A stretch of DNA of 64,000 nucleotides from Cyanoderma ruficeps (Eukaryota > Chordata > Aves > Passeriformes > Timaliidae), in the NCBI GenBank assembly GCA_008694505.1, contig VZDJ01000034.1, positions 1,472,534 to 1,536,533 on the forward strand, in the 5' to 3' direction. The notes under the pieces were generated by a model, which searched no databases, was not told the DNA's origin, and saw only the letters and a program-made list of their open reading frames with translations. Below, in pieces: positions 25,901 through 40,900 of the stretch. A program made the position numbers and the translations under genes. Each line of letters opens with the position of its first letter. Within the stretch, counting starts at the first letter, position 1.

Positions 25901-28900
25901 CCTAAATGTATTCCTGTCATGACATGCCAAGTATTTAACATGAACAATCCTTTCTCTATAAAAATCCACGTAGAGCTGAAGCCATTGTTGAAACATCAGC
26001 TTAAAAATACTTAATACCTTTAGAATTACATTTTTAAGTCCAGCATTTTCAAACCAATCCATCCCATTACTGAACTGTGTGCAGCATGCATGTACTGTTC
26101 AAACTAGCCAGTGCTTAGCTATTAAGTTCTGCCTTCAAGAAAATAGAAATGTAAGATGTAAGAGGAGCAAAAGCAAAAATTCAAAAAAAGGCAGAGGCTC
26201 TGAAATAGATTTCTCTAATAGTGAGAGATTATTCATTGTGATCTTCAAAGTCTTGTTCATACTTAACACAGCAAGCAAGTGTAAAGATTACTTCACAGCC
26301 ATTAACAGTCTAATAGTTCAAGGTCTCCTATCTAAAATTGCTCAGCACCTTCTAATGTTAAAGAGTCTTAGACACTACTTTGGCCTCAGTTTTGTACAGA
26401 GTAGAAAAGCAACATAAATAAATGTAGTTCAGATGCACCAGACAAAACTCCTTCAGTGTGACACATTAACTCTCTTAGCAAATTCATGCTGTGAAGGCTC
26501 CAGTCTTACCTTCTGCAAGTTGATGGTGCTGACGTGTAATTTCTTCATGGGACCTGTTTCCACAGGACCACTGGCCAAAGTTTCTCCCTGGTTGCTTCTC
26601 AACATTCGATGCTGATAAATCAGGGGATCCTCCTCCTCATCAGCAAGAGTGTAACCCTACAAAAATTGGTTTACAGTGATGATCACATCCACACACACAG
26701 AGGCAATTCTCAACAAGCCAAAAAAGTCAGAGCACTTGCAGCAAAACCTGTGAAGCAAATAACCATGTTTCATTATAATGATTACACCTTATAAGCCAGA
26801 GCCCCCTTTGCTACTCAAGGTAACTGTCAAGAACTCTTAGCTCCTAGCATAAAAAGCCAAAATAACGTACATTATAACAAGCACTCTTGCCTATTTGACT
26901 TGCTAGTTGCTTGATCCACACAAAATGTAAGCCAGTTACTAAATTTTTTAAATATAACACATCCCACAGAAAAAATTGAGAAAACAAGGTCTCCTCAAGT
27001 CCTGAAACTATGGAAAAAATAGGGTAAGTCCACATTTAAGAACTACCAAGAAAAACAATAGTAATGACACTGGCTACAAGTCTAAGTTCTTCCCTAGAAC
27101 TTGCCATGATTGTTCTATAGGAAATATTTAATACCAATAGACAAAAAATTTCCCAATGCAACTTCAAAGTCACCTTAGAAAGCTGCACTTAACACAGAAA
27201 CAGAGCAACAACCACTCCTCATTTTATGAGTAAATCCAAGTGAAGGTTCCAGCTACATCAGTTTCAACACAGCACCATCCCAAAAGTACAAACAACTGTA
27301 CACTTGTCAGCTTACCTTTACAATCCTGCAGATGAGAACATCATAGCGTTGATGGTTAATTCTGTGTCGCACCAGGACTTTGTTCACCATTGGGATAAAA
27401 ATTTGGTACTGTAAAAGGGAAGGCATCATAAACTTGTTACTCAGTGGTACCAAGAGCAGTAAAATTCCATCACATTGTTTCATTGATGAGAAACCAATTC
27501 TGATAGTTTGATCTCAGTAACTCCCAATTCCAGAAACAACTAAGAGAAGAAAAATCAGTTCTCTTGGAAATCCACGTGTACATTACAAAACTTCAACTTT
27601 AAAGCCTCGATCTTTGGGACAGTCACACCTTCTGTGAGCTTTCAAGCCAAAGAACAATATTACCTTCTTTCCCAGCTGGAACACCAGGGAGGAGAGGGTG
27701 TCCATTGCAGTTGTTCGTAGCTCGGGGCTCTGATCTAGTGTTCGTACGATGGGATGAATAATCCGTGAGGCATAATCCGTGAAATCCAGGGACTCTGTCA
27801 AACGGTCCACTGTTTCTAGAGCAGCTCTAAAGTCAGAGCAAAAAGAGGGAAAAACTTATCTCTCAGAGTGTTAAGAGGGAAGAAATGAGACTGAAAAATA
27901 CTTAAGTGCTCAGTCCTCCTAGGATTAATAACAATAGGAAGAAGAGGCCACCAGAACTCTGTAAATGCAGCTAGTACTTGTGGGACAGTTCACAAGTTAC
28001 TAAAATACTGGCAGGTGAGAGTCAGAAAATTTTATAAACCCCAAAGAAACAACAACAAAACCCAAAACAGACGAACAAAAAAAACCCAACCAAAACCAAC
28101 CAACAAACCCAAAGAGCTAATAACACTGCTGTGATGCCCAAACAAAAATAACCTTCCACAATGATTTAACACAGAAAAGCTGAGGAAGGGACTAAGTGGT
28201 ATTTCATTGTAAATGTTCTGCCACTGCAGAATTTGGATATCACAGTTCAAACTGCAAAGGGAGAGAGTGCAAAGCCACCAGCACTTACTTGCGAGCCACC
28301 ACAGGGACATCTGGGGCATCAAACAGCTTTACAATGGGAGGTAGTAACAAATGCAGGTAGTCATCCAGGTTAGCTCCAAAGAGCTGGATCGCATTAAGGA
28401 GCTGGAGAGAAAAATCATAGAAGAGTAGAATGTCAAGGGGTTTGAACAAATCTTGAAGATCATCTAGTCACAACACGCCCTGCCATGGGATGGAACACCT
28501 TCCACTAGACTAGGTTGCTCAAGGCCATATCTAACCTGACTCTGAACCCTGCTAGGGTTGGGGGATCCACAACCTCTACATGCAACCTGTTTCAGTGTCT
28601 CACCACCTCACAGTAAAGAATTTCTTCTTAATATCTAACCTAAATTTCCCCTCTTTCAATTTGTACCTGTTAATCCTTTTCCTGTCACTTCAGTTTCTGA
28701 CAAAGAATCTTTCTCTGGCTGCCCTGTAGCTCATTTAGTGGGTCCCCATACAATCTTTTCTTCCCCAGGCTGAAGAGCCCCAACTTTCTCAGCCTGTTTT
28801 CATAGGGGAGGTGCTCCAGTCCTCTCATCAACTTTGTAGCCTGCTCTGGACCTGCTCAAACAGTTTCATGTCCTTCTTACATTGAGAACAGCAGAAATGT

Positions 28901-31900
28901 ACATAATCCTCCAAGTGGGGTCTCACAACAGTAGAACAGTGGGGGAAAATCACATCCTTCAGCCAAAAGGACGCAGTGTGACTCAAAGTCACGGATGAGA
29001 TCCATTTTAAACAAGTCAGTATAGAGTGAAAAGTTTCTCCAACCCTGCACTTTAAACAACAGCCTGCATCATTTCACACCAAGCCACTGCCACACTGCAC
29101 CCGTGTGCAGTTTGTGTGACTTTGTGTGTCTGACTGTGTGACACACAACCAAAGGAGCCCTGCTGAACACGACACCTGCCCTGGCAGTGCCCAAAGGTGC
29201 TGCTGCAGCCCCACACTCACCTTCACAGAAACAATGCGGCCCTGACTGTTGTCATGCATGAAGACCCGTAACATGTGAGGAATGAGCTGAGGCAGGTAAA
29301 GTTTGAATTCGCCTCCTAGAGCTACCACAATCTGCTCAATAAGCAGGATAATCGTGCTCTGTATAGAGTTGTTCATAACCCAGAAGTCCTACAGAAGAAA
29401 GAAAAAAAAGGGGGAAAAAAATCCAGCAGTTCTTCAGCTGAGCTGTACTAATTACAAGAAAAGCAAACTGTAGGAGACAGCCTGTAGATAAATTCAAGAT
29501 TGTAGGGGACTATACTTCATGTTTTTAAAACACTCAGTCACTTCAGTACATTTATAGTTGTTGAAAACAACCTCTGGAAAACTGATTTTTTTCTTACCCT
29601 TCTACAAGTTGGCAAACATTTAGTGAAAATGATGTGAAATGACACCTATTTATGAACTCCAGATACCTCTTGCTAAAACTGTTTCTGAAAGTAGTAAGTG
29701 CACAAAATCCAAGCACTGAAATAACTTAGTCACTGTCAGAACCTGAAGCCACACTTACTCCAGTTACTACCAATGTTGTATATTGTAAGTTCAAATAAAT
29801 CATTTCAAAATACAATTATTACTTCAAATATATGCACTGTCCACCTTCCTGTGACAGTAAAGTACTGGCTTAAAGATTGCACTCACTCTCATCAGCGTGA
29901 CAATTTCATCCATATAGGGCCGAATATGACTTCTCACAAAGGACACCAACATTCCTAGCTGCTGGAACAGGAACTGGAAGGAAGAAATGTGTAATAATCA
30001 GTGTAGCTTATCCAAATATCAAAGCCACTGGGTGAAGAGTTTCACAGGCAACTGCAAGCTCATTTACCAAACAAACAGCATGCATAGCTCCTATGTGCTC
30101 AAAATCTGGGGCTAAATTCTTGGCAGCTTCAGTTCAGCAGTTTGAGTTTTGTGAAGTTTTGTGGTGTTTTGGTTAATTTTTATTGTTGTTGTTGTTTTAG
30201 AAGGGAGTGAGGAAGAAAAATGATTTTGGGTTTATTGGCTGAGCTTTCCCCCAGCTCGCATGAAAGAAAAATTGTGAGCTCAAAGCCTCAGACACTCAAG
30301 CACACAAACAGGGGTTCATGAAGTGTAAGCAAATCTATAATGTCAGACCAGATTTGCAAGCACAGACACCTCAATTACAGAGCACTGTAATTTAGGTTTA
30401 AAGGAAGCTTCCAAAAATTTAGCCCCTAGTCTTTTCCCTCTGCCTGAAAACCAAACTGGCACACATTTTAAGATACTCCTTCTGTACTCTTTCCCACCCC
30501 ACCAAGATATATTGGTGAAAAGTTACTGGGGAACTCAGTTAGGTCCTTGCCAGAAACACCACATTTTTTAAAAGATGGTTGATTGCACCATCCATTCTTC
30601 ACCACCAAGAAGAATTTTGACTTAGACAATTTTATTTGGAAATACTGTGACAGTTTTGCAATTCCTTTCACCACAATACAATCTTAAACATTCAATTGTG
30701 ACAATGAATGTTAAAGTGGTATGAAATCACGTGGGTTAAATTGCTTTGATGTAGATAGTCTGTTTTCTCTTCAAAAAATAGGAAATCGTAAGTTATCATC
30801 TGTTAAATGTCATTTCTCCATGCAGTTTTTGAAGACTACAGTGACAAAATACAACACGGAGCTCATAAAAAGAGATAAAACTTTCATGAGAACTAAATAA
30901 GAAATAATCTCAGCTTCTTTAGTGAGAACAGTACACATACATTTACCAAAAATTAACTCTGAGCTCCTCCTGTACTGTGCCTATTTTTTGGTGTAGTGAG
31001 AGAATGCTTACATACAGGACAAGGACCTTCCTCTTTTAGGCTTTATGTCACGCATACCCACCTCAGCTCTTCTCCCCAGTACACTTTCACCATCTTCTTT
31101 TACCTGAAAATTTTTAAACAGAGTGTGCACAACTGCATAGCTTTCAAGCAAGGTAGATCAGTCAGGTCTAGAACCTCAGCCAACCCAGACGTGAGATGTT
31201 TTCCTTACAATCTCAGCAGTAGCTCAGGCTGGGAGAAAACAGCAGTTCCATAGCAGAGTTGGGATTCTGCTAAGGGAGCACCCGTCCCACCTATAAAACA
31301 CAGCAGCAGTAACAAGTACAAGCTGCCCTTCACACCCCAGGGTGTTTGGCTGCCTGAAGAAAAGCCTTGGCAAAGAACAGCCATCTCTGGTTAGGTGCAT
31401 CTTAAGCCCATCATCATCTTCACACAATTCTCATTTCCTTCTATAACTGTAACTTAAGTGGGAAGGAAGAGAAAGCACTGCTGTGCAATCACCACCCATG
31501 CTGCTGTAAATGTTAGCAGACTGTATCAAATTGAGTTTTCCTTTTCAGAGATGAGCCAAAATACATGACTGCACCAGAAATTTGAATAATCTACCTTTAT
31601 ATTATTTAATAATAGTGTTTGCCAAGGAGTATTAACACAGAGATCGCTGAAAGATTTGGAAGCTGCACAGGTGCTTTCCTAAACAAGAACAACTTGATGA
31701 AAGCACAGAATCAAATACTGGCCTTCCAAGGATTATGCTCAGAAGCAGCTGTTTCAATAAAAAGCAGAAAACTTGTTTGCACTGGACATTCCCGTAAATG
31801 CTCACAGAAGGGAAAAAGCAAAGCTGAACCTCACTTCTGCAGCATGCTTAGCATCAACACATAGCACAGCAATGCCCAAAGCCAGTCACAGTCTCTTCAA

Positions 31901-34900
31901 GGAAATGGATTCTTAATTTCCTACAGTGGATCAGGAAGGAGGAGTGGTCCCATGCACACTCACCTCTCGGATGGCACCATCACACACTCGTATTACATTA
32001 AGGAACGTTGGCATGACCTGGGGCAGGAACTGCACACACTTCAGTCCAAGGGATTTGAAAATAAAGGTGATGGCCTGAACTACCATAGTGTGGTGTTGGG
32101 ACAAGGATTGGTCTCGGAAAATTCTCATCAGTGCCACCATGGAGACAGCTGGATAGAACTCATCCAGAGGGAGGTTGCCCATGTTCACCAACATCTCACT
32201 GGTGCTGTAGTCAGCTAGGATAAAGAAGACAGTGTCATGAGTAGCTATTAAACGGTCTTGAATATGGGTACAGGAACGTCTAAGTGTAAGTTAAAAACAT
32301 GTACACTAATGATTCTTTAAGAAGAAGAGACAAACTGGTAACAAAACAGTCAAGATCTGTTTGTAGATCATAAAGCTGTCTATCTGAAAGAAACGGAGAT
32401 GCTCACAAGAATCCTGGCTGGATTTGGACTCCGAGAGGCTCACAGCTGAAGCATCCCGTGACTGATCGATCATGCCAATGTTCACTTTGTGTTTGTAAGG
32501 GTCCAAAGCACCCAGCAGCCCTAACACACGAATAGCCTGAAAAGACACAAAGAAAATTCACCAGAATTCCATCATTAAGGCCAAAGACAACATTCAACCC
32601 CCCCATATTTGAAAAGATCCTGATGATGTAAGAGGGAAGATCTTGAACTGAAGTGACTGCCTGGAACAAAACAGTGCTTTCCATCCAGCTTCTGGAAGCC
32701 ATTTCACTCACTTAACACATGCACTCTCTTAATTCTGCTTATTGTATTTTGCTCAGCCACAACAATGATCTCTCCCTCCCTGCCTCAAATCTATGCAGGC
32801 ACATTTATTTGGCAGTTCTGTCTTCCCAAAAAGCTTTTCTAAGTGGTTGTGTGATAGTTTCATGTTCATACCTCTCTGCGGGTGCCCTGGTTTTGCTCAG
32901 TCTTCAGGAAGTTCAGAAGCACCTCCAGCAAAGTTGGGTACTTCCTATATGGTTCTACCACATAACCAGTGCTAGCCACAAGCTGCCCCAGTGTCCAAAG
33001 AGCCACCTACAAAGATAAAGCCCAAAGAAGATTAGTTTTGACCAGGGAATTTATTATGCCTTCTGACACATCAGTCAATCAACTTCTGTAAAGGTTCCTT
33101 GAGCATTTTAGGATCATCCAGCAAACCATAGTCCATGGTTGGAAAGCTTCTATAAAGTACATTTTTCTATAAGCAATAGTAAAGAAAGTAATAATCAACA
33201 ATATCTTAGACTGTCACAATTGCTCTCACTCAGAGGTACAATGCAAATAAATATTCCATTCAGTGAGTCCAAGCCTTCCAATAAAACCAGCTCTTTTTTC
33301 CTTCTTGTTTTTCCTCTGACAGCTCTGAACTATGTCACAACAGGCACTGTAATCCCTCACCTGTGTACCGTGAGCATAACCCCACTAGAGAGGCTTGAGT
33401 GGTTTAAAGGTTCATTTTAGCAGCTATGATGGCACGTGTGGCTATTTTGTCACAGCTCTGGTCACAGCAGCTGTCAAGTTTAGTACAGTTGAAAACACTT
33501 ACTTGTCTTTTAGCCAGCAGGGAGGAGTCCTGTAGCATGTCCATAATTATAATGAAGAGCTCGTCCACCCACTTCCTCATCTCCAGCCCACTGACCTATT
33601 GAAAGACAAAAATTCAGCCTTCATCTAGCATTCCCAAAACCTCAACAAGCATGGCAAAGAGGTGTCTGTGGTGTATCCCTACCTGTGCAAGCTCCCCTAT
33701 GGTAGCCAGGACATTGTTAATCACACCTGGATTGGGATCTGGATCAGGATCTTTCAGTTTCACAATCAGTGCCTGGTGGGTGACAGTGGGACAAATTAGG
33801 ACATGTTTAAAAAGTACTCAAAATTTTCCTTCTTTTTGTTTACAGCTGAAACTGACCCCACAATCATAGTAAGAATTTCAACAGTAAAAGGAACCTGGGT
33901 GTCACAAACATACAAAATTAGAATTGAATTGGGCTAAACTGTCACCCATGTGCATTCCTGTGGGTAACATCTACAACAATTTGTTTTTTTCTCCTGCTAC
34001 GATGAAGCAAAAGAACTGCAGCTCCTGAGGGTCACATAACCACTTGCTGTGTCACCTCATCCCAAAGTCACCAGGAAATGTAGAGACTCTACCTTAAGGA
34101 TAGGCTCCATATAGGGACGGATGAGGCGTGGAGCGTTAGAAACCAGGTGACCCAACATCCTGGCACTTTGCTCTTTAATTCTGCCAACACCGCTGTGTTC
34201 CAGCTCTGTTAGAATCTGCACAAGAGACAATGGAAGCAAGCAAACCAGGAAAATAAAAGTAGGTAAAAATTCTTTGCATTTCCTTCTGTCACAACTCAGC
34301 ACTTGTAAAGGCTGTTCTACATTTCACTCCACTGTCATTTATCCTAAATTAAGCTAAAATTAATTAGCATGAAAGGGATGGCTCCAAAATCTGTGTTTAT
34401 AAAGAGGCACCGGATTCACTTAAAAGCACCACAGAACATTCTACCTCAACAGAGATGGAAAGCACTGGGGCATGATGACTAGGGCTGAAATCACAACTGC
34501 TATCCTTCCTTTCCCTTCTAATACATCCACAGGGCTTCAGGCCAAACATCTATCATGAGGAAGATATACTGAAACCCACTAAGCTGGGGAATAACTATTT
34601 TCCAAAAGAGATTGATTCCCCCAGCTGGATAGGCCAGTTCTTTACCACCTTTATCAGCTTAGTCTGAATACCAAATATTCTGTTTTCCCTGCAGACACCT
34701 CTCCTTCTTACCTGGATTAACATTTTTCGAAGGAAAGGCATGACAAAGGCAGGGTTCATGCTGCTCAGGCGCCCCACAGTGCAGATGGCCAGCTCTCGGA
34801 TTTCAAACACTTGATCATTCAGGGCCACAAAAAGAGCTTGCAAGTTTTCAGCCTGGGCAAGGTGAGCATCAAACCGCTCATCCAGAGAAGCCAACACGCA

Positions 34901-37900
34901 GAAACGTATATCAGGGTCTGCAAGAATACATTTATTTCTCTTCAAATGCACTAAATTCCTGTTCCTTTTCTTTGCCTTTGTTCAAAAAACAGCCTCAAAA
35001 ATTCTTTACAAGAGCTTCCCCAGGGCAAGACACTATATCAGTGTTTCACACACAAAAAACAGGACAGGTCAGTCAGAAATCTCTGCCACTCAGCATGCCC
35101 CAATAACCAAGTCAGTACAGTGCCAAGCTCTTGCACCTGCAAGTGTCACTTTTGGATGCTATGTGGCAACCTGAGAGGAGTTCAACTGAAAGAATAAAAA
35201 AAAAAATCAAGTATGAAGTTTCAACAAGGACCAATTCCTTCCCAAACTACAAAATTTAAGCCTGTGACTCAGAACAGCAGCAAAAAGGGTCTCAGTGTTC
35301 TGCTTAGTTCAAAGGATTACCAAGGGCACAGCTGGAGCATTTTTCACTAGTGTTCTATTAATACCTCAAAAATCAAGATGTGGAAAAAGAAACTGAGAGA
35401 CATTATTTTTTTCCAATTTACCAAGTGACAGCTTAAGTTTAGTGGCAAATACGTTCAAATTCTATTACAAATTCTATTTCTATTCTTAATATCATCACCT
35501 GCTTACACAATAAAATTAACAGGGGGTAGGAGAACCCTTTTCTCTGAATCCCACACTAACCTGGGTCAGTTATTCCAACCACAAGCAGCTTGCTGAGGAC
35601 ATCAGCCACGACCTGCACTGCTGTCTGACTGACCACGTGGGCATGGCCACTGATCAAGTGGATGGAGGGTGTGAGCAGGCGAGAGCAGGTGCGGGCGGCT
35701 TCCATGCGGATCTCCTTGTGCTCGCTGTTCAGGAAGTGATCCGCGCAGTGCCGGACAAACTGAGTCAGGGAGTGCCCTGAAAAGAGGAAGATGGGTGGTC
35801 AAACACAAGTGGTTTACACCTCAAGTACCAGTTTTACCAGGGAACAGGAGTTTAAAGAACATGCTGCCAGAATTTTCCTGCTACTTGTATTCTACTCCAA
35901 TGCATCAGTTGTTTATATCCCATATACCCTTGTGTCGTTGTAGGGCACGAAAGAAAGATGAGAGACTCTGAATATTTCAGAAGGCAAAGAGCATAGAAAA
36001 AAGGCTTTATTGTCTAACCCTTACTACCTTTTATATGGTGTTCTGATACAGACTTAACATGATTGGTGAATAGGAACAATACCTCTCTAATCCCATGGGT
36101 TAAACTAGAGAAACAGCAAAACATCAACTAGAGAAAGATCATTTCGAGAAAAAATAGTTGTTTGCCAAGATAGTTTTGAGAAGAAGTTTTCTTGAGAAAC
36201 TTTTCCCTGGGAAAAAGTTAGCAACTGCTAGCAGGCTAAAATCTCTCAGACCCAGAACTATCAGCCCCACACCCTTGCACCCTGTTTCCTTATTTCATCT
36301 TACCTTCAAACTCAAAGCTACCAAGTGTACGAAGGGCAAGGGTGATGCTCCCCACATCACTGGCCTCTGGGATGTTGGTGAGACTGGGGGAGGCCAGCTG
36401 GTGGGCAAGGCCCTTTGGCATGCCTGGATGTCGCAGAGGCTTGTGCATCAGGACAAGAGAGAGCATTTTCAGCAGCCCATCCTGGATATCCTTCTTCAGC
36501 TGTGGGATCTGACGGCTCAAGTCATACAGCACAGCTGTTAGAGCAGGGCTAAGGGCAAGAAGGAAACAAAAGTCATTAGAAAAGAAACAATGATGTGCAT
36601 ATTTCACCTTTTTGTTTATTTATGCCTTTGCCAATCAGAATGTAATTGTGGGCATTTGCACATGAGAGCAACACCTGCAAGCAGAGCACAGGGCCCTTAT
36701 GTGAACTGAGGCACAAGATGACCTTCCTGTATAAACTTGGTGAGAAAAGTCCCAGGACTGCTGCACACATCACATTAGCCAGTGTTGCTATAATACTGTT
36801 ACAAATCTAAACGACTTCTTCCACTTATGCTTTTTAAACAACAAAGCAAATAAATTAACTTCCAGGTGACAATATAATCTGAACAGCCTTGTGCTACCTG
36901 AAAATTTTCTCCGCACCTTTCCATACTAACAACTTAATTAATTCCTCCAGTAAGAACTGTCAGCTACAAAGGTGAAAGAAGCCAGGAGCAAATATTCAGC
37001 ACTTCAGCTCTCCTTCTCTGCCAGTTTGACATGACACGAGTCTGCTGGCTGTCAGATGCTTTTGAAAATTTTGCAGGTTGCTGCCAAATGTGTTTGAATA
37101 GTGGAAAATAAAGGAGACTGCTTTTGGACTAGTTATTCTACAACAAGATTTCATCACTGAGGTATGAATGTTCTTAAATGAACAGACACATTAACAGTTA
37201 AAACAGACACATTAACAGTTAAAACATACCACTCTTCAGAAACAGCTGTAGTGATCTTCTGAAAGATCACTTATGTCAACTTAAAAGCAATAATCTTCCT
37301 TCTCCATCTGAAAACTTTAAAAATCTCACTCTGTATGGTTGACAATTCCATCCTGCAGCTAACAGCAAAGCAGATTTATGCTCACCTCAGGCCCACAGCC
37401 AGCATAGGTTCCAAAAGCTCTTTGATGTCCTGCTGGATACTGGGTCCCATGGCTCGTGCCAGCATACTAATGCAGGTGAAGACTGTGGCATCAACCTGCA
37501 CAGACTTCTGTCTCCTGGAAAGGGACCAAATAATTATGAGGAGCTGCTATTTTTCAAACATCTTTCCTCATCCTACTTCTGTGTTATCGGTCTAACAGAA
37601 ACACTTCTGATTTTAATACAAACTTTATATAAAGAGCACATTACAAAAATTATATAAAGAGCAAGTGTTTCCATTTCTTCTTCTAACTTTCATGTACTTA
37701 CTTGTGGGCAAAGTCCTTTGGGGGAAGAGCTGCTTTTATGATTTCAAGGACTTTTGGTAAATAAGCTTGAAACTCAGACCTCACAGCCACAGAAAGCAAA
37801 CCCAAGGCCTGGAAGGCTGCTGTTCGCTCCTTCTCCTTCTTCACACAACTGAGAACATGATTCATGGTGTCTGGAAGATACTGATCAGCTGCCCACAGGA

Positions 37901-40900
37901 GAAGACAATACAGATATTAGAATTCATTTAGGTTTATACAGTTGCATAACATTTTCATCTAAACCTTTACAAGAAAACAGACTATCTTTACTAGAAAACA
38001 GACACAGCCATATTAAATTTGATGACATGATCAGTGGCAAACAAATCACCATATAATAAAAATTTCAAATTACAGAAAGCTTTGTTTCTAGAAACAAAAA
38101 TCACCAGAATAAAAGCTTTTTTAATAACACCTCCACTGCAACAGGTTTTATACACATATAAGATCCAAGCATCTTGGTTGGAAATTTGTAATAATTAAAA
38201 CAAAAATTGTTCTAACCCACTAAGAGCAGCTTGATGACTTGTCTCCAACTCTGATACCCTCGTAAATTTGCTTGATAAATCAACAAAACTGTTTTAAAGC
38301 TGACAGGTATTTCCTAGTACATGCAACAGAGAAAAAGGAAGAGAAGCAACAGAGAAAAAGGAAGAGAACTCTAATAACATTTGGGATATACTGAGTCAGA
38401 GCAAGAGAGAATACTCCTCTAAGTCTAACATACTGAGGAGAAAACAAAAATGGAGGTTTATGTGTTATGGTATTGGTCACCAAGTTCTGACAATAGGTTT
38501 CAATCTATTTTCTTCATCAGAGCAGCATCTTGGCATCAGTTATCAAGTCACACTTATTAAAAAAAAAAAGACTTCCTCCCACAGACGAATGTGCTCATCA
38601 GACAACTACCACATTTGGTGTGCTGCACTGCTTGCGCAAGTTCATCTGGACCAAAGAGAGCTGGATAACTTCCAGCCCAAATTCAGCAACATTTCCAACA
38701 TCCAGCCATCTGTCTTGTCACCTGTGAATGCTGAAGGACGGAAAGCTGCCAACCGCGGAAGCAGATTGAGAACCGTCATCTGGATCAAAGAATTTTTGCT
38801 GGTTCTGCACTTGAGAACCCACTGGCAGACCTGGAAGGAAGTAGATTAGGCTTTAAAAGATGCCAATTAACGCACAAATATTTATTACCTGTGTGCTTTT
38901 AAGTATTCTACTGACACTTGGCTTCACAGTCCATCAAATAAAAGGATAATCAAGACTGCTTCCAAAGGAAGTAAAACGCTTGCCCCGAGACAAACGACAA
39001 AGCCACAACACATGTAAATTTTGAGTTTTGAAGGCTCAGTTCAATTCTAGGCAGTATTGAACTGCTAAGTAAAAACACAAAGGACAATTCTTCTGCAAGA
39101 ACAGATGTTGAGAGTGTTGGGAGACAAGCTGAGGAATAAACACATACCTGATCAAATTTCTCTTCCATTAGATCCCTGCAGCATCGACTTTCTACCAAAG
39201 TAGATTTTGCTGGGACAGGGGAGGTTGCAAAACCCATAATTCCTTGGTGAGCACTGTACCCCAGGAGACCAGCCAAAGCATTTGACTGAGATGGCTGAAG
39301 AGACTGAAAGCTTGTGAAGGGAGTGATGTGGCGAGGCTTGGTACTGAAGCCCATCAAGTCTTTGCAGTACTTGTCATGCACAAGCTGCTGCTGAGTGATT
39401 TCTTCCATCTCCTCTCTAAGGCGCTGGACAAAGTAGAGAAGCATTAAAAAAAAAAAGTAATTGAGTAAGATACTGCCAGTAGAGTGTTACCCAAATCTCC
39501 TGAATAGCATCCTGTATAATCAATACCCAAACAGTTGTAAAACATCAACTGAGTAAAATTCAGCAGATATATTTGGGTATCTAACATGCAAGAGAGTCTT
39601 CACTCCGTAGAAAAAATCTTTTTCACTGTATTTAATTCAGTTAATAACCTTTCCCTCAGAGCTTCTTACCTCCTCAGCCCAAACTTGTCCCTTTTATTTC
39701 TCTGACACACTTTAATGCCCAAGTCCATGTTCAGATGAGTTTTCCACCCAACAACCCCATTGCAACACTATGGGATATTTCCACAGACTGCAGAGTTGCT
39801 GTACACTCTCAATCAATCCCCATAATCCCCACCTTGTTCCTTTACTCACCTCTCCCTCCATACTGCTGATTCTCACTAGCTCATTGAGGATCAGTAAGGC
39901 ACCATGGATTCGGTCATCACGATTCATTCCTTTCTCTTTGGCCAAAGTCTCATCAAAGCCCTTCTCAGCCTCTTCGTATGTATGCTTGGGGGAAAAGAAA
40001 AAAAATTCAGTGACAATGCAGAAAGAAAGCCTGTGGAAATGAAGAGTTACTGAGGTTCTGAATTTTCCAAGAGTAGCCACAAACCTCAACTGAGTAATAA
40101 CAGAAGTAGAACACAACAAAATTCTGATTCACCCAAAAGTTGTGGACTCTGCTGCAGAGCATTTTCAACAGCAATAACCAAACAGCATAGTATCAGCTTC
40201 ATCACTATCTGCAGCACTTATATGATTACAAGAAATCCAAGGTCACAACATTTGACTGCACTGTCCAAAACTTATTTGATAGCACAAAGCTTGAACTTAT
40301 GTGACAATGGCAGCAAAGCGATGGTTCAGACAAAGGAATTCTTATCTTTCTCACTTACGTTTAATCCACACTAATAAAACCCTCTACTAGTAAGAGATGA
40401 CACTACATAATTGCATGGCTATAAAACTAGGTCAAGTTCAACAGTTGAAGATGAGACAGAACAATGTATTCTTGAAGGAGTTAAGTCTTGCTTACTTTTA
40501 CAGTAACAGGCTAAAGGAACTACTCACTTTGGAAGCCATTATATTTTCAACCCTTTCAAGGAGAGGCAGCTTTTTACTGACAAAGGTGACACAGGTTCTT
40601 AGCTTAGCCAGCTCTTCTGAAAACTGGTGCTTCAGTATCTGCATTGCATTATGAGGGACTGCTTCAAAACAAAGTTATTTTCTTACTCTGTACCACTGGG
40701 GCTTCTGCATCTCTTTTGGCTCTCGTTGCGTGGTGAGGATAAGGCAGGCTCTTAAGGCAGAGACAGCTCCCTCTCGGATGGCCTGTTTGGGATCCCACAC
40801 AGCCACAAATATATTGTCAAAGAATGGCTGCACTTGTTGGAAGAAGAAGGTAGGCACACTGATTGCCAGCTCACGCAAGACAAGAACCTGGAGGTGGAGA

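Noticed and set aside
38460..38849. 129-codon plus-strand open frame
   Set aside because: It overlaps MTOR exon 8 in antisense and has no independent support.
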